A DNA stretch of 64,000 bases from Frondihabitans sp. 762G35 (GTDB taxonomy: Bacteria; Actinomycetota; Actinomycetes; Actinomycetales; Microbacteriaceae): positions 1,984,001-2,048,000 of the forward strand of contig NZ_CP014619.1 in NCBI RefSeq assembly GCF_002074055.1. Reading direction: 5' to 3'. The notes under the pieces were generated by a model, which worked only from the letters and a program-made list of their open reading frames with translations, did no database searches and had not been told where the DNA came from. The translations under genes and the position numbers were made by a program. Positions 1 to 8,327 of the stretch are shown one piece after another (the stretch's first letter is position 1; the number at the start of each line of letters is the position of its first letter).

Positions 1-1714
1 CTTTCTCGGTGGCGGACATGCGCCCGTGCAGCGGTTCCACCCTCCGGCCGGCGAGGGCGGGGGCCTCGCGGAGCGCCGCCAGGACGGCGGTGACGCTGGC
101 GATGTCGGGGGCGCGGGTCGGGGCTCCTGCGCCCTCCGGCTCGGTCGCAGCGGGCTCGCCCGCCTCGGGCTCCTCGACCCCGCCCTCGTCGCCCTGCTCC
201 GCGGAGGTCGGGTCGATGGCCGGGCAGACGACGAAGACCTGCCGACCGCGCGCGATCTCCTCCGCGCTGCGCTCCCAGACGCGCGAGATCCAGCCCGGAT
301 GGTCGACGAGGGCCACGACGAACGACTCGATCGGCTGTCGGCCCTTCGGGAGCTCCGCGATCGTCGAGATGTCGAGGTCGCCGAAGACGGTCATGGCGAC
401 GGTCCGCGGGATGGGGGTCGCGGTGAGCACGAGCACGTGCGGAGGGGTCGCGCCCTTCCGCCGGAGGGCCTCGCGCTGCTCGACCCCGAAGCGGTGCTGC
501 TCGTCGACGACGACGAGGCCGAGGTCGTAGAACTCGACGTTGTCGCTGATGAGGGCGTGCGTGCCGACGACGATGCGCGCCTGACCGCTGACGATGGCGA
601 GGGTCGCGCGCCGGCGCTCGGCGACGGGCATCTGGCCGGTGAGGAGCACCGGCCGGAGGCGCGCCGCGAGGTCGGGGCCGAGGGTCGCGACGATGGAGCG
701 GAGGTGCTGGGCGGCGAGGACCTCGGTCGGAGCCAGGAGGGCCGACTGCCCGGAGCTCTCGGCGACGGCGAGCATGGCCCGGAGCGCCACCAGCGTCTTG
801 CCGGACCCGACCTCGCCCTGGACGAGGCGGTTCATCGGCACGTCGGCGGCGAGGTCGCGCGCGATCTCGTCGCCCACGAGGCTCTGGTCGCCGGTCAGGT
901 GGAACGGCAGGGCCTCGTCGAAGCCCGCCAGGAGCCCGTCGACCGAAGCGCGTCGGGACACGGCGGCCGTCGCGCGGAGAGCCGCCCGCTGCTGCAGGAG
1001 CGCCGCCTGGAGGACGAACGCCTCCTCGAATTTCAGCGTCTCGCGCGCGGCCTTCCAGTCGCGGTCGCGCTCCGGCCGGTGCACCCTCTCGTACGCCTCG
1101 CGGAGCGGCATCAGCTCGAGCTCCCGGCGGACGCCCTCCGGCACCGCGTCGGACAGCGGCGGGAGCGTGTCGAGCGCCACCTCGATCGACTTCTGCACCT
1201 GCCAGGAGGCCACGGAGGCGCTGGCCGGGTAGATCGGGATCGGCTGCTTGGCCCAGGCCTGCGCCGTCGCGTCGCCCGCCTCCGCCACCTTCTCGTCGTC
1301 GCGCTCGAACAGCTCGTAGTCGGGGTGCGCGAGCTGCCTGTTGCCTCGGTAGTCGCCGACCTTGCCCGCGAAGATGCCCCGCACGCCGGGAACGAGGTCT
1401 TTCGCGCGCCAGGCCTGGTTGAAGAACGTGAGCGTCAGGATGCCCTTGCCGTCGCCGATCCGCACCTCGAGGATCGACCCCCGACGCGCCCGCATGGTCC
1501 GCTCCCGCACATCCAGCACCTCGGCCACGATCGTGACGGCCTCGCCGATGGCGAGTTCGCTGAGCGCCGTCAGCTCGCCCCGGCGGGCGTAGCGCCTCGG
1601 GTAGTGCGCCAGCAGATCGCCCACGGTGAGGTGACCGAACGCGCGCTTGAGGGCGGCCGCGGTGCGTCCGCCGAGCGCGTTCGTCAGGGTGACGTCGAGC
1701 GGGGAGATGGTCAC
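1..1714 (-). CDS. recG: ATP-dependent DNA helicase RecG (3' end outside window)
   Basis: RecG reverses and remodels stalled forks and branched recombination intermediates in the cytoplasm. Reading from a GTG at 1714, 571 residues are visible of a family that is usually 700-740 long. The C-terminal helicase end lies beyond position 1. The N-terminal wedge/OB part comes first. A Walker A GSGKT follows near residue 300, and the RecG-type DEQHRFGVEQR box lies near residue 400. An HGRM..EK segment stands right at the window edge. The GTG start is supported by a TAGCGT hexamer 6 nt upstream, suggesting a leaderless message. Between the two helicase lobes there is an acidic, Ala/Pro-rich insertion (about positions 100-230) that is probably lineage-specific. 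The divergent neighbour is rsmD, a pairing common in actinobacteria. Confidence 0.95.
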   Translation of the reverse strand, partial: MTISPLDVTLTNALGGRTAAALKRAFGHLTVGDLLAHYPRRYARRGELTALSELAIGEAVTIVAEVLDVRERTMRARRGSILEVRIGDGKGILTLTFFNQAWRAKDLVPGVRGIFAGKVGDYRGNRQLAHPDYELFERDDEKVAEAGDATAQAWAKQPIPIYPASASVASWQVQKSIEVALDTLPPLSDAVPEGVRRELELMPLREAYERVHRPERDRDWKAARETLKFEEAFVLQAALLQQRAALRATAAVSRRASVDGLLAGFDEALPFHLTGDQSLVGDEIARDLAADVPMNRLVQGEVGSGKTLVALRAMLAVAESSGQSALLAPTEVLAAQHLRSIVATLGPDLAARLRPVLLTGQMPVAERRRATLAIVSGQARIVVGTHALISDNVEFYDLGLVVVDEQHRFGVEQREALRRKGATPPHVLVLTATPIPRTVAMTVFGDLDISTIAELPKGRQPIESFVVALVDHPGWISRVWERSAEEIARGRQVFVVCPAIDPTSAEQGDEGGVEEPEAGEPAATEPEGAGAPTRAPDIASVTAVLAALREAPALAGRRVEPLHGRMSATEK

Positions 1715-1720
1715 GATCCC

Positions 1721-1726
1721 ACGCTA
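1721..1726 (-). promoter_or_regulatory. -10 element of recG, leaderless type
   Basis: TAGCGT on the minus strand lies 6 nt before the recG GTG. This spacing recurs through the window and places the transcription start at or next to the start codon. Confidence 0.5.
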
Positions 1727-1788
1727 CAGGGGCCCTCCGACGTCGACGGCGGCGGGGCCACCGGGCGAGCACCTGCCAGGATGGACGG

Positions 1789-2358
1789 GTGACGCGCATC
1801 ATCGCCGGCTTCGCCGCCTCGACCACCCTCGACGTGCCCCGGGCCGGTACGCGCCCGACGAGCGAGCGGGTCCGCGAGGCGCTCTTCTCGGCCCTGGAGG
1901 CCCGCGACGAGCTCCGCGGGATGCGGGTGGTCGACCTCTACGCCGGCACCGGTGCCCTCGGCCTCGAGGCGGCCTCCCGCGGAGCCGCCCGGGTGACGCT
2001 GGTCGAGAAGGCGCCGCAGGCCGCGCGGGTCTGCCGGGCGAACGCCGCTCTCGTGACACGGCGGGCGCCGCGCGACGCCGCTCCGGCGATCGAGGTGGCC
2101 GCGCAGGCGGTGAGCGCGTTCCTCAGGACCGCTCCCCCGGCCTCCGTCGACCTGGCGCTCATCGATCCCCCCTACGAGCTCGGCGACGACGACCTGACCC
2201 TCGACCTGGTCGCCCTGGTGCCGCTCCTCGACCGCGAGGCGCTCGTCGTGGTGGAGCGGCGCGCCCGGAGCGGCGAGCCGACCTGGCCCGCCGGTCTCGT
2301 CCTCGAGGCGAAGAAGGCGTACGGCGACACGATCCTCTGGTGGGCGAGGGCGCGCTAG
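1789..2358 (+). CDS. rsmD: 16S rRNA (guanine966-N2)-methyltransferase RsmD
   Basis: It methylates G966 of 16S rRNA on the assembled small subunit using S-adenosylmethionine. The protein has 189 aa, normal for the family. The SAM-binding motif I is DLYAGTGALG at residues 49-58, and the catalytic DPPY motif of amino-methyltransferases is at residues 126-129. The N-terminus (MTRIIAG) and the RPTSERVREALF segment are classic RsmD. Translation starts at a GTG; a CAGGAT hexamer ends 6 nt upstream and may be a weak leaderless -10 box. In many actinobacteria recG, rsmD and coaD lie together, but here thiL follows convergently with a gap of 7 bp. Confidence 0.95.
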   Translation: MTRIIAGFAASTTLDVPRAGTRPTSERVREALFSALEARDELRGMRVVDLYAGTGALGLEAASRGAARVTLVEKAPQAARVCRANAALVTRRAPRDAAPAIEVAAQAVSAFLRTAPPASVDLALIDPPYELGDDDLTLDLVALVPLLDREALVVVERRARSGEPTWPAGLVLEAKKAYGDTILWWARAR

Positions 2359-2365
2359 CGGGTGG

Positions 2366-3358
2366 TCAGCCGGCTCCGCCCAACCACGCCTCGTAGGGGT
2401 CCCAGCCGGCGGGGTCGGCGAGGGGGCGCCCGTCGAGGCGGACCTCGCCCCGGGCATCCTGCGCGTCGCGGACGACGCCGACCGCCCGGAAACCTCCCGG
2501 CAGGGGGGTGCCCGCCGGGAAGGTCGCCAGGAGCGAGTGGTCCTCACCGCCGTGCAGAGCCGCTCGCGGATCGACCCCCAGCGCCTCGGCCGCGAGGTCG
2601 ACGACGACGCCGGACGCCCGGGCCACGCGCCCCGCGTCGAGCGCGAGCCCGTCGGAGAGGTCGAGCATGCTCGTCGCGCCGGCCAGGGCCGCCAGGACGC
2701 CGTCGGCGATCGGCGGCGTGGGTGCGAGGTGCCAGTCGACGTCGTCGTCGCGGCGGCGGAGGAGCCGTCCGAGTTCCGCGGACGGGGTCCCGTCGTGGTC
2801 GACGCCGAGTCGGAAGAGCACGTCGAGACCGCGACCGGAGCGCCCGAGAGCGCCGGAGACCGCGACGACGTCGCCCGCTCGGGCCCCGTCGCGACGCACC
2901 GGGGAGCGCCCCTCGAGGTCGCCGAACGCCGTGACGGCGATGGTGGTCGTCGGCGAGACGGACATGTCGCCGCCGACGACGCCCACGCCGGGAGCCATGG
3001 CGGCGCAGCCGTCGCGGAGACCGTCCGCGAACTCCTCGAGGAACGCCACGGTCGTCTCGGCAGGCACGGCCAGGCCGACGACGAGAGCGGTGGGCCGGGC
3101 GCCCATGGCCGCCACGTCGGCGAGGTTCGATGCCGCCGCCTTCCAGCCGAGGTCGTGGGGGGTCGACCAGGCGAGTCGGAAATCGGGTCCGTGCACCATG
3201 AGGTCGGTCGTCACGACGAACCGGCCGTCCGGCGCCGAGACCACCGCCGCGTCGTCTCCCGGGCCGAGGAGCGTCCCGCTCCCCTCGGGAAGGCGGGGCA
3301 GGATGCGCGCCAGGGTGGCGACCTCCCCGAGCGTCGCGACGGTCTCAGGTGCACTCAT
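2366..3358 (-). CDS. thiL: Thiamine-monophosphate kinase ThiL
   Basis: It phosphorylates thiamine monophosphate to thiamine diphosphate with ATP, the last step of cofactor synthesis. That cofactor is used by acetolactate synthase (ilvB) encoded in this window. The protein has 330 aa. The PurM-like N-terminal domain carries LGPGDDAAVV at residues 31-40 with the metal-binding Asp pair, then TTDLMVHGPDFR near 50-61 and GGDMS near 150. A C-terminal ATP-binding AIR-synthase-like half follows. The ATG is preceded at 6 nt by TACCGT. The divergent lipoprotein gene starts only 23 bp away. Confidence 0.95.
   Translation of the reverse strand: MSAPETVATLGEVATLARILPRLPEGSGTLLGPGDDAAVVSAPDGRFVVTTDLMVHGPDFRLAWSTPHDLGWKAAASNLADVAAMGARPTALVVGLAVPAETTVAFLEEFADGLRDGCAAMAPGVGVVGGDMSVSPTTTIAVTAFGDLEGRSPVRRDGARAGDVVAVSGALGRSGRGLDVLFRLGVDHDGTPSAELGRLLRRRDDDVDWHLAPTPPIADGVLAALAGATSMLDLSDGLALDAGRVARASGVVVDLAAEALGVDPRAALHGGEDHSLLATFPAGTPLPGGFRAVGVVRDAQDARGEVRLDGRPLADPAGWDPYEAWLGGAG
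2449..2462 (+). repeat. Dispersed 14-bp word CCCGGGCATCCTGC, copy 1
   Basis: Exact copy inside thiL. On the coding strand it reads through codons for Gln-Asp-Ala-Arg and uses GAT, an uncommon Asp codon in this GC-rich sequence. See the finding on the dispersed word. Confidence 0.85.
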
Positions 3359-3364
3359 GCCTTC

Positions 3365-3370
3365 ACGGTA
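3365..3370 (-). promoter_or_regulatory. -10 element of thiL, leaderless type
   Basis: TACCGT on the minus strand lies 6 nt before the thiL ATG and overlaps the oppositely oriented -10 box of the DUF3515 gene by two bases. Confidence 0.55.
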
Positions 3371-3374
3371 ACGT
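3369..3374 (+). promoter_or_regulatory. -10 element of the DUF3515 lipoprotein gene
   Basis: TAACGT lies 7 nt before the ATG at 3382 and shares two bases with the thiL -10 box facing the other way. Confidence 0.55.
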
Positions 3375-3381
3375 GAACGCG

Positions 3382-3882
3382 ATGTCTCCCTCGCCCCGCC
3401 GCCGACTCGCAGCGCTCGGCCTCGCGCTCGTGCTCTCCGCGACGGCGCCCCTCCTGGCCGCCTGTTCGAGCACCGTCTCGCTGACGCCGGCCGCCGGGGC
3501 GAACAGCGTGGGCTGCGCCGACGTGATCGTCCACCTGCCGAAGACGATCGAGACGTTCGCCCAGCGCGACACCGACGCGCAGGGGACGAGCGCCTGGGGC
3601 TCGCCCGCCTCCGTGCTCCTCCGGTGCGGCATCACGACGCCGCGCGTCTCCGACCTGCCCTGCTACACGATCCAGGGCGTCGACTGGCTGGTCGACACCA
3701 CCGGGAAGAGCGGGCAGGATGCGGTCTACACGACCTACGGACGGACTCCGGGCGTCGAGGTCGTCACCGACTCGAAGGCGACGCCGAGCGTCCTGTTCGA
3801 CCTCTCTCCCGCGGTGAAAGGCCTCCCCGTGACGGGGAAGTGCCAGTCGGTGAGCGACTCGACGCCGCCGCCCGTCCCGTAG
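3382..3882 (+). CDS. DUF3515 family lipoprotein
   Basis: A small actinobacterial lipoprotein of unknown function, 166 aa from the ATG at 3382. An upstream in-frame ATG at 3349 would overlap thiL and is unlikely. The N-terminus is a lipoprotein signal peptide: a short Arg-rich n-region, a hydrophobic core, and a lipobox LLAAC with the acylated Cys at residue 28. The mature part has the DUF3515 features: an early CADVIVHLP segment, a WGSPASVLLRCG strand, and Cys pairs that could form disulfides outside the membrane. It ends in a Pro-rich tail. In related genomes DUF3515 genes often lie beside thiL or ddl, as here. Confidence 0.85.
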   Translation: MSPSPRRRLAALGLALVLSATAPLLAACSSTVSLTPAAGANSVGCADVIVHLPKTIETFAQRDTDAQGTSAWGSPASVLLRCGITTPRVSDLPCYTIQGVDWLVDTTGKSGQDAVYTTYGRTPGVEVVTDSKATPSVLFDLSPAVKGLPVTGKCQSVSDSTPPPVP

Positions 3883-3883
3883 C

Positions 3884-3915
3884 GGGACGCCGGGACGCTG
3901 GGACGCCGGGACGCG
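3884..3915. repeat. 8-bp tandem repeat, four copies
   Basis: Four contiguous units, GGGACGCC, GGGACGCT, GGGACGCC, GGGACGCG, fill almost the whole gap between the convergent stops of the DUF3515 gene and ddl. No stable hairpin is evident. It looks like slippage-generated spacer DNA. Confidence 0.85.
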
Positions 3916-3920
3916 ACGAC

Positions 3921-5024
3921 CTAGCGCTCGGTCTCGAGACCCAGGGCGATGAGTTCGTCGAGGAGCTCGGGGTAGCTCAGGCCGCTCGCGAGCCAGCAGG
4001 CCGGGAACATCGAGATGGGCGTGAATCCGGGCATGGTGTTGAGCTCGTTGACGATGAAACCCTCGTCGGTGAGGAAGACGTCGACGCGCGCCAGCCCCGC
4101 GCCGCCGATCGCCTCGAACGCCCGTGCGGCGAGCTCCTGGAACTCGGCGAGGACGTCGTCGTCGAGGTCGGCCGGGCACACGAGGTCGGCGCCCGGGGCG
4201 CCCAGGTACTTCGACTCGAAATCGTAGAAGCGGCCTGCGCCGAGGACGATCTCGCCGGCGACGGAGACGCGCGGCGCGGCTCCTGCGCGACCTCCGAGAA
4301 CGGCGCACTCCAGCTCGCGCCCGACGACCGCCGCCTCGATGAGGACCTTGCCGTCCTCGGCGAACGCGACCTCCATCGCCCGCTGCAGCTCGGCCAGCGA
4401 GGAGACGCGCGAGACGCCCACGCTGGATCCGGCGCGGGCCGGCTTGACGAACACGGGCCAGCCGAGCTCCTCGGCGCGCTCCTCGACGACCGCGCGGTGG
4501 TCGGCCCAGTCGCGCCTCGGCACGGTGACCCACGGGGCGACGGCGATCCCGGCCTGCTGGAGCACGGTCTTGGAGAAGTGCTTGTCCATCCCGACCGCAC
4601 TGGCGAGGATGCCCGCCCCGACGTAGGGCAGGCCGACGAGTTCGAGGAGGCCCTGGACGGAGCCGTCCTCGCCGAACGGCCCGTGCAGGATCGGGAACAC
4701 CACGTCGACCTCGCCGAGGGAGGATTCGACGCCGTCGGAGTCGACCACCGTGAGTTCGCGCGAGTCGGCGCTCTCCGGCCAGCGGACACGACTGCCGTTG
4801 TCGACCACGGTCGGCAGGTCGTCCTCGCGGAGGGCGAACGCCTCGGCGTCGTCGGGCTGGAGGGTGAAGGCCCCGCTCTTCGTGATGCCGACCGGCACGA
4901 CGTCGTAGCGGTCGCGGTCGAGGGCCCGGAGGACTCCCGAGGCGGTGGCGCAGCTGATCGAGTGCTCGCTCGACCGGCCGCCGAAGAGCAGGACGACCTT
5001 GAGTCGCGGGGAGGTTTCGGTCAC
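3921..5024 (-). CDS. ddl: D-alanine--D-alanine ligase
   Basis: An ATP-grasp enzyme that joins two D-alanines for the peptidoglycan stem peptide. The protein is 367 aa. It has FGGRSSEHSIS near residue 15 (N-terminal substrate loop), the KPARAGSSVGVSRV ATP-grasp segment, and NELNTMPGFTPISMFP near the C-terminus with the metal-binding Glu/Asn. The omega-loop region reads FYDFESKY, with the Tyr typical of D-Ala-D-Ala enzymes rather than the Phe of D-Ala-D-Lac enzymes. This suggests ordinary, vancomycin-susceptible precursors (inference). The start is a GTG. The gene is the last of the minus-strand run leuC-leuD-murA-plsC-gpsA-ddl, 53 bp after gpsA. Confidence 0.95.
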   Translation of the reverse strand: MTETSPRLKVVLLFGGRSSEHSISCATASGVLRALDRDRYDVVPVGITKSGAFTLQPDDAEAFALREDDLPTVVDNGSRVRWPESADSRELTVVDSDGVESSLGEVDVVFPILHGPFGEDGSVQGLLELVGLPYVGAGILASAVGMDKHFSKTVLQQAGIAVAPWVTVPRRDWADHRAVVEERAEELGWPVFVKPARAGSSVGVSRVSSLAELQRAMEVAFAEDGKVLIEAAVVGRELECAVLGGRAGAAPRVSVAGEIVLGAGRFYDFESKYLGAPGADLVCPADLDDDVLAEFQELAARAFEAIGGAGLARVDVFLTDEGFIVNELNTMPGFTPISMFPACWLASGLSYPELLDELIALGLETER

Positions 5025-5077
5025 GGCCTGGTCTTTCTACGAGCGGCTGACACCCCGTCCGGAGCCCCGCGAAGCGG

Positions 5078-6172
5078 CTATTCGCCCTGGGGCTCGTCGG
5101 TCTCGGTGAGGTGCGGCGCGATGTTGCGCGGATCCAGCGTACCGGCGAGCACCTCGGCGACCTGCTGGACGATGGGCATGTCGACTCCGCGCGACGCCGC
5201 CAGCTCCAGGATGGGGGCGACCGACGACAGGCCCTCGGCGGTCTGCTTCATCTGCCTCACCACGTCGTCGAAGCGGTAACCCTGACCGAGAAGGCGCCCG
5301 GCCGTGTTGTTGCGGGACAGCGGCGACTGGCACGTCGCGATGAGGTCTCCGAGGCCCGCGAGGCCGGACAGCGTCTCGGGGCGGGCTCCGAACGAGACGG
5401 CGAAGCTCGTCATCTCGGCGAGACCGCGGGTGATGATCGACGCCTTGGTGTTCTCGCCGTAGCCGACACCGTCGACGATGCCGATCGCCACGGCGATGAG
5501 ATTCTTGAGGACGCCACCGAACTCCGTGCCGATCACGTCGGTGTTGACGAAGGAACGGAAGTAGGGGTTCGTGGCGGTGGCCGCGACCAGGGTGGCCGTC
5601 TCGAGGCTCTGCGACGAGACCACGGCCGCCGTCGGCTGGCGCTTGGCGATCTCGAGGGCGAGGTTGGGGCCGGACGCGACGGCGACCAGGTCGGGGTCGA
5701 TGCCGAGCGCCTCGACGACGACCTCGCTCATCCTGCGCCCGGTGCCCTTCTCGACGCCCTTCATCAGGCTGACGACCGGGATGCCCGCGGGGACGAGGTC
5801 GCGGATCTCCTCGAGGTTCTGGCGCAGGGACTGGCTCGGGACCGAGACGTAAACCTGCTCGGCTCCGTCGAGCACCCTCTCGATGCTCGACGACGAGGTG
5901 AGCGTGATGGGGAGGTTGATGCCCGGCAGGTAGTCGGTGTTGCGATGCGTCTCCGTGACCTCGCGGGCCACCTCGGGACGCCTCGCCCAGAGCGCGACCT
6001 CGGCGCCGCCCTCCGCGAGGACCTTGGCGAAGGTCGTGCCCCAGCTCCCGGCTCCGAGGACCGCCACCCGGCGCTCGAGCGACGAGGCCTGCACGATCGA
6101 GATCGCCTCGGTCGTCACGACTCCGCGGCCGAGGCGGTCGAGGGATTCGGCGGGGGTCGATCGCTTAGTCAA
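5078..6172 (-). CDS. gpsA: Glycerol-3-phosphate dehydrogenase [NAD(P)+]
   Basis: It reduces dihydroxyacetone phosphate to sn-glycerol-3-phosphate for phospholipid synthesis. The GAGSWGTTFA dinucleotide-binding loop, SLMKG segment, EFGGVLKNLIAVAIG with the catalytic Lys, and NTKASIITRGLAEM are all present. The longest reading starts at a TTG (6172) overlapping the plsC stop by 8 bp. A GTG at 6118 would give a 346-aa protein starting about 15 residues before the Rossmann strand, closer to the usual family N-terminus, so the start is uncertain. The position next to plsC makes pathway sense, because its product is the acceptor for acylation. Confidence 0.93.
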   Translation of the reverse strand: MTKRSTPAESLDRLGRGVVTTEAISIVQASSLERRVAVLGAGSWGTTFAKVLAEGGAEVALWARRPEVAREVTETHRNTDYLPGINLPITLTSSSSIERVLDGAEQVYVSVPSQSLRQNLEEIRDLVPAGIPVVSLMKGVEKGTGRRMSEVVVEALGIDPDLVAVASGPNLALEIAKRQPTAAVVSSQSLETATLVAATATNPYFRSFVNTDVIGTEFGGVLKNLIAVAIGIVDGVGYGENTKASIITRGLAEMTSFAVSFGARPETLSGLAGLGDLIATCQSPLSRNNTAGRLLGQGYRFDDVVRQMKQTAEGLSSVAPILELAASRGVDMPIVQQVAEVLAGTLDPRNIAPHLTETDEPQGE

Positions 6173-6959
6173 AGTGCCCGGTCTCGGTCTGGTGGTGCTT
6201 GGCGGGGTCGTAGCGCTCGGTCGGGGGCGTGCCGCCGCGGAGCTCCACGAGGAGGGCTTCGATCGCCTTCATGACGAGCTCGGTCGCCTCGACGACGTCG
6301 TGCGCGTCGAGGTGCCGACCCCGGTACGCCGACAGGTCGACGGGGTCGCCGAACACGAACCTCAGGTGCTTCCGCGGGAAGACGCTGAGGCCCTTCGTGT
6401 AGCGGCCCATGATGTCCTGGACGCCCCAGTGGGCCATCGGGATCAGGGGGACGTCGGCCTCGATCGCGAGCCGGACGGCGCCGCCCTTGCCGCGCATCGG
6501 CCAGAGGTCGGGCTCGCGGGTCAGCGATCCCTCGGGGTAGACGATCACGCCGCCCCCGGTACGGAGCGTCGAGAGCCCGCCGAGCAGGGGGTCGGAGCCG
6601 CGGGTCCGGCCGGTCCGGTCGACGGGAATCTGGTCGGTGTGCCGCAGGATCCAGGACAGACCGGGCACCTTCCAGAGCGACGCCTTCGCGAGGAATCGCG
6701 GGATCCGGCCCAGGCGCCACACGAGGAACGCGACCGCCAGCGGATCGAAGTTGCTGTAGTGGTTCGGAGAGAGGACGAAGGCCCCGCGGGCCGGCAGCTT
6801 CTCACGGCCGAGCACCTCGTAGCGCGAGATCGCCACCAGAGGGAGGTACGCGATCCGGCCCACGACGGCGAAGACGCCGTTGGGCTCGCGAATGCGCTTC
6901 GGCGAGGGCGGGAGAGGAGCGTCGGGTGAGGGAGCCCCCGACGCTCTCCGGTCGGCCAT
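6165..6959 (-). CDS. plsC: 1-acyl-sn-glycerol-3-phosphate acyltransferase family (PlsC-like)
   Basis: A membrane-associated acyltransferase that adds the second acyl chain to lysophosphatidic acid to make phosphatidic acid. The protein is 264 aa. The catalytic H(x)4D motif is NHYSNFD, His67 and Asp72. The substrate-binding YPEGS is at residues 141-145, followed by a KGGAVRLAI block. A hydrophobic stretch near residues 29-45 may contact the membrane. The ATG follows the murA TAG directly with no spacer, which suggests translational coupling. It could instead be one of the several paralogous acyltransferases actinobacteria carry, so exact lipid specificity is not proven. Confidence 0.9.
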   Translation of the reverse strand: MADRRASGAPSPDAPLPPSPKRIREPNGVFAVVGRIAYLPLVAISRYEVLGREKLPARGAFVLSPNHYSNFDPLAVAFLVWRLGRIPRFLAKASLWKVPGLSWILRHTDQIPVDRTGRTRGSDPLLGGLSTLRTGGGVIVYPEGSLTREPDLWPMRGKGGAVRLAIEADVPLIPMAHWGVQDIMGRYTKGLSVFPRKHLRFVFGDPVDLSAYRGRHLDAHDVVEATELVMKAIEALLVELRGGTPPTERYDPAKHHQTETGHFD

Positions 6960-8327
6960 CTAACCCGCGAAGTCGAAGTCGGCGCCGAGCTTCCGCAGCT
7001 TCGCCACGAAGTGCTCGTACCCGCGCGCGATGATGCCGACGTTCGTGATCTTCGACTCCCCCTCGGCGGTCAGGGCCGCGATGAGGTGGCTGAAGCCGCC
7101 CCGGAGGTCGGGGACCCGGATGTCGGCACCGTGCAGCGGTGTGGGACCGGTGATGACGGCCGCCTGCTCGAAGTCGCGGCGCGCGACACGGCGGTCGTCG
7201 CTCTTGAGGCCGTCCTTGTGGACGACGATCTTCGCGCCCATGTCGTTGAGGGCCTCGGTGAACTGGAAGCGGTTCTCGTAGACGGTCTCGTGCACGACGG
7301 ACGTGCCGATGGCCTGCGTCAGCGCGACGACGAGGGGCTGCTGCCAGTCGGTCATGAAGCCGGGGTGGACATCGGTCTCGATGACGACGGGCTTGAGATC
7401 GCCGCCCGGGTGGTAGAAGCGGATGCCGTCTTCGTGCACGTCGAACTCGCCGCCGACCTTGCGGAAGATGTTGAGGAACGTCATCAGGTCTTGCTGCTTG
7501 GCGCCCTCGACGAAGATGTCGCCCTTGGTGGCCAGCGCCGCGGCGGCCCAGGAGGCGGCCTCGTTGCGGTCGTTGATCGCCCGGTGCGTGTACCCGCGGA
7601 GCGACTTCACGCCCTCGATGAAGATGACGCGGTTGGGCTCGACGTTCACGATCGCGCCCATCTTCTGCAGGATCGCGATGAGATCCATGATCTCGGGCTC
7701 GATCGCGGCGTTCCGCAGCTCGGTCACGCCCTCCGCGAGGACGGCGGTGAGGAGCACCTGCTCCGTCGCCCCGACGCTCGGGTAGGGGAGCTTGATCTCC
7801 GCGCCCTTGAGGCCGTTGGGGGCGGTCAGGTGGATGCCGTTGTAGGACTTGTCGACGATGGCGCCGAAGGCCCGCAGGGCGTCCATGTGGAAGTCGATCG
7901 GACGGTCGCCGATGCGGCAGCCGCCGAGGTCGGGGATGAAGGCCTCGCCGAGACGGTGGAGGAGCGGACCGCAGAACAGGATCGGGATGCGGCTCGACCC
8001 GGCGTGCGCGTCGATCTCCGCGAAGTGCGCGCTCTCGACGTTGGACGGGTCGAGGATCATCTCGCCGCGGGCGGGGTCGGTGATGCGGACCCCGTGGATC
8101 GAGAGGAGGCCCCGGACGACGTTGACGTCGCTGATGTCGGGGACGTCCTTCAGGATGCTGGGGGTGTCGCCGAGCAGCGACGCGACCATGGCCTTCGTCG
8201 CGAGGTTCTTGGCCCCGCGGACCTCGATCCGGCCGATGAGCGGCTTGCCGCCGCGGATGACGATTTCGTCGGACTTGAGGCCGACGCGGGCTCCCGCCGC
8301 TGCGGCGTCCTGGACAAGAGAGTTCAC
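6960..8327 (-). CDS. murA: UDP-N-acetylglucosamine 1-carboxyvinyltransferase MurA
   Basis: It transfers enolpyruvate from PEP to UDP-GlcNAc, the first committed step of peptidoglycan synthesis. Starting at the GTG at 8327 it has 455 aa. The Lys-Asn pair of the active site is at residues 40-41 (RGAKN). SSRIPILF lies near 111-118. The loop Cys attacked by fosfomycin is Cys137 in GGCRIG; many mycobacteria have Asp there, so this enzyme is predicted to be fosfomycin-sensitive (inference). A longer reading to 8444 is disfavoured because it overlaps leuD. The GTG overlaps the leuD TAG by one base, giving tight coupling of leucine synthesis to wall synthesis. Confidence 0.95.
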   Translation of the reverse strand: MNSLVQDAAAAGARVGLKSDEIVIRGGKPLIGRIEVRGAKNLATKAMVASLLGDTPSILKDVPDISDVNVVRGLLSIHGVRITDPARGEMILDPSNVESAHFAEIDAHAGSSRIPILFCGPLLHRLGEAFIPDLGGCRIGDRPIDFHMDALRAFGAIVDKSYNGIHLTAPNGLKGAEIKLPYPSVGATEQVLLTAVLAEGVTELRNAAIEPEIMDLIAILQKMGAIVNVEPNRVIFIEGVKSLRGYTHRAINDRNEAASWAAAALATKGDIFVEGAKQQDLMTFLNIFRKVGGEFDVHEDGIRFYHPGGDLKPVVIETDVHPGFMTDWQQPLVVALTQAIGTSVVHETVYENRFQFTEALNDMGAKIVVHKDGLKSDDRRVARRDFEQAAVITGPTPLHGADIRVPDLRGGFSHLIAALTAEGESKITNVGIIARGYEHFVAKLRKLGADFDFAG

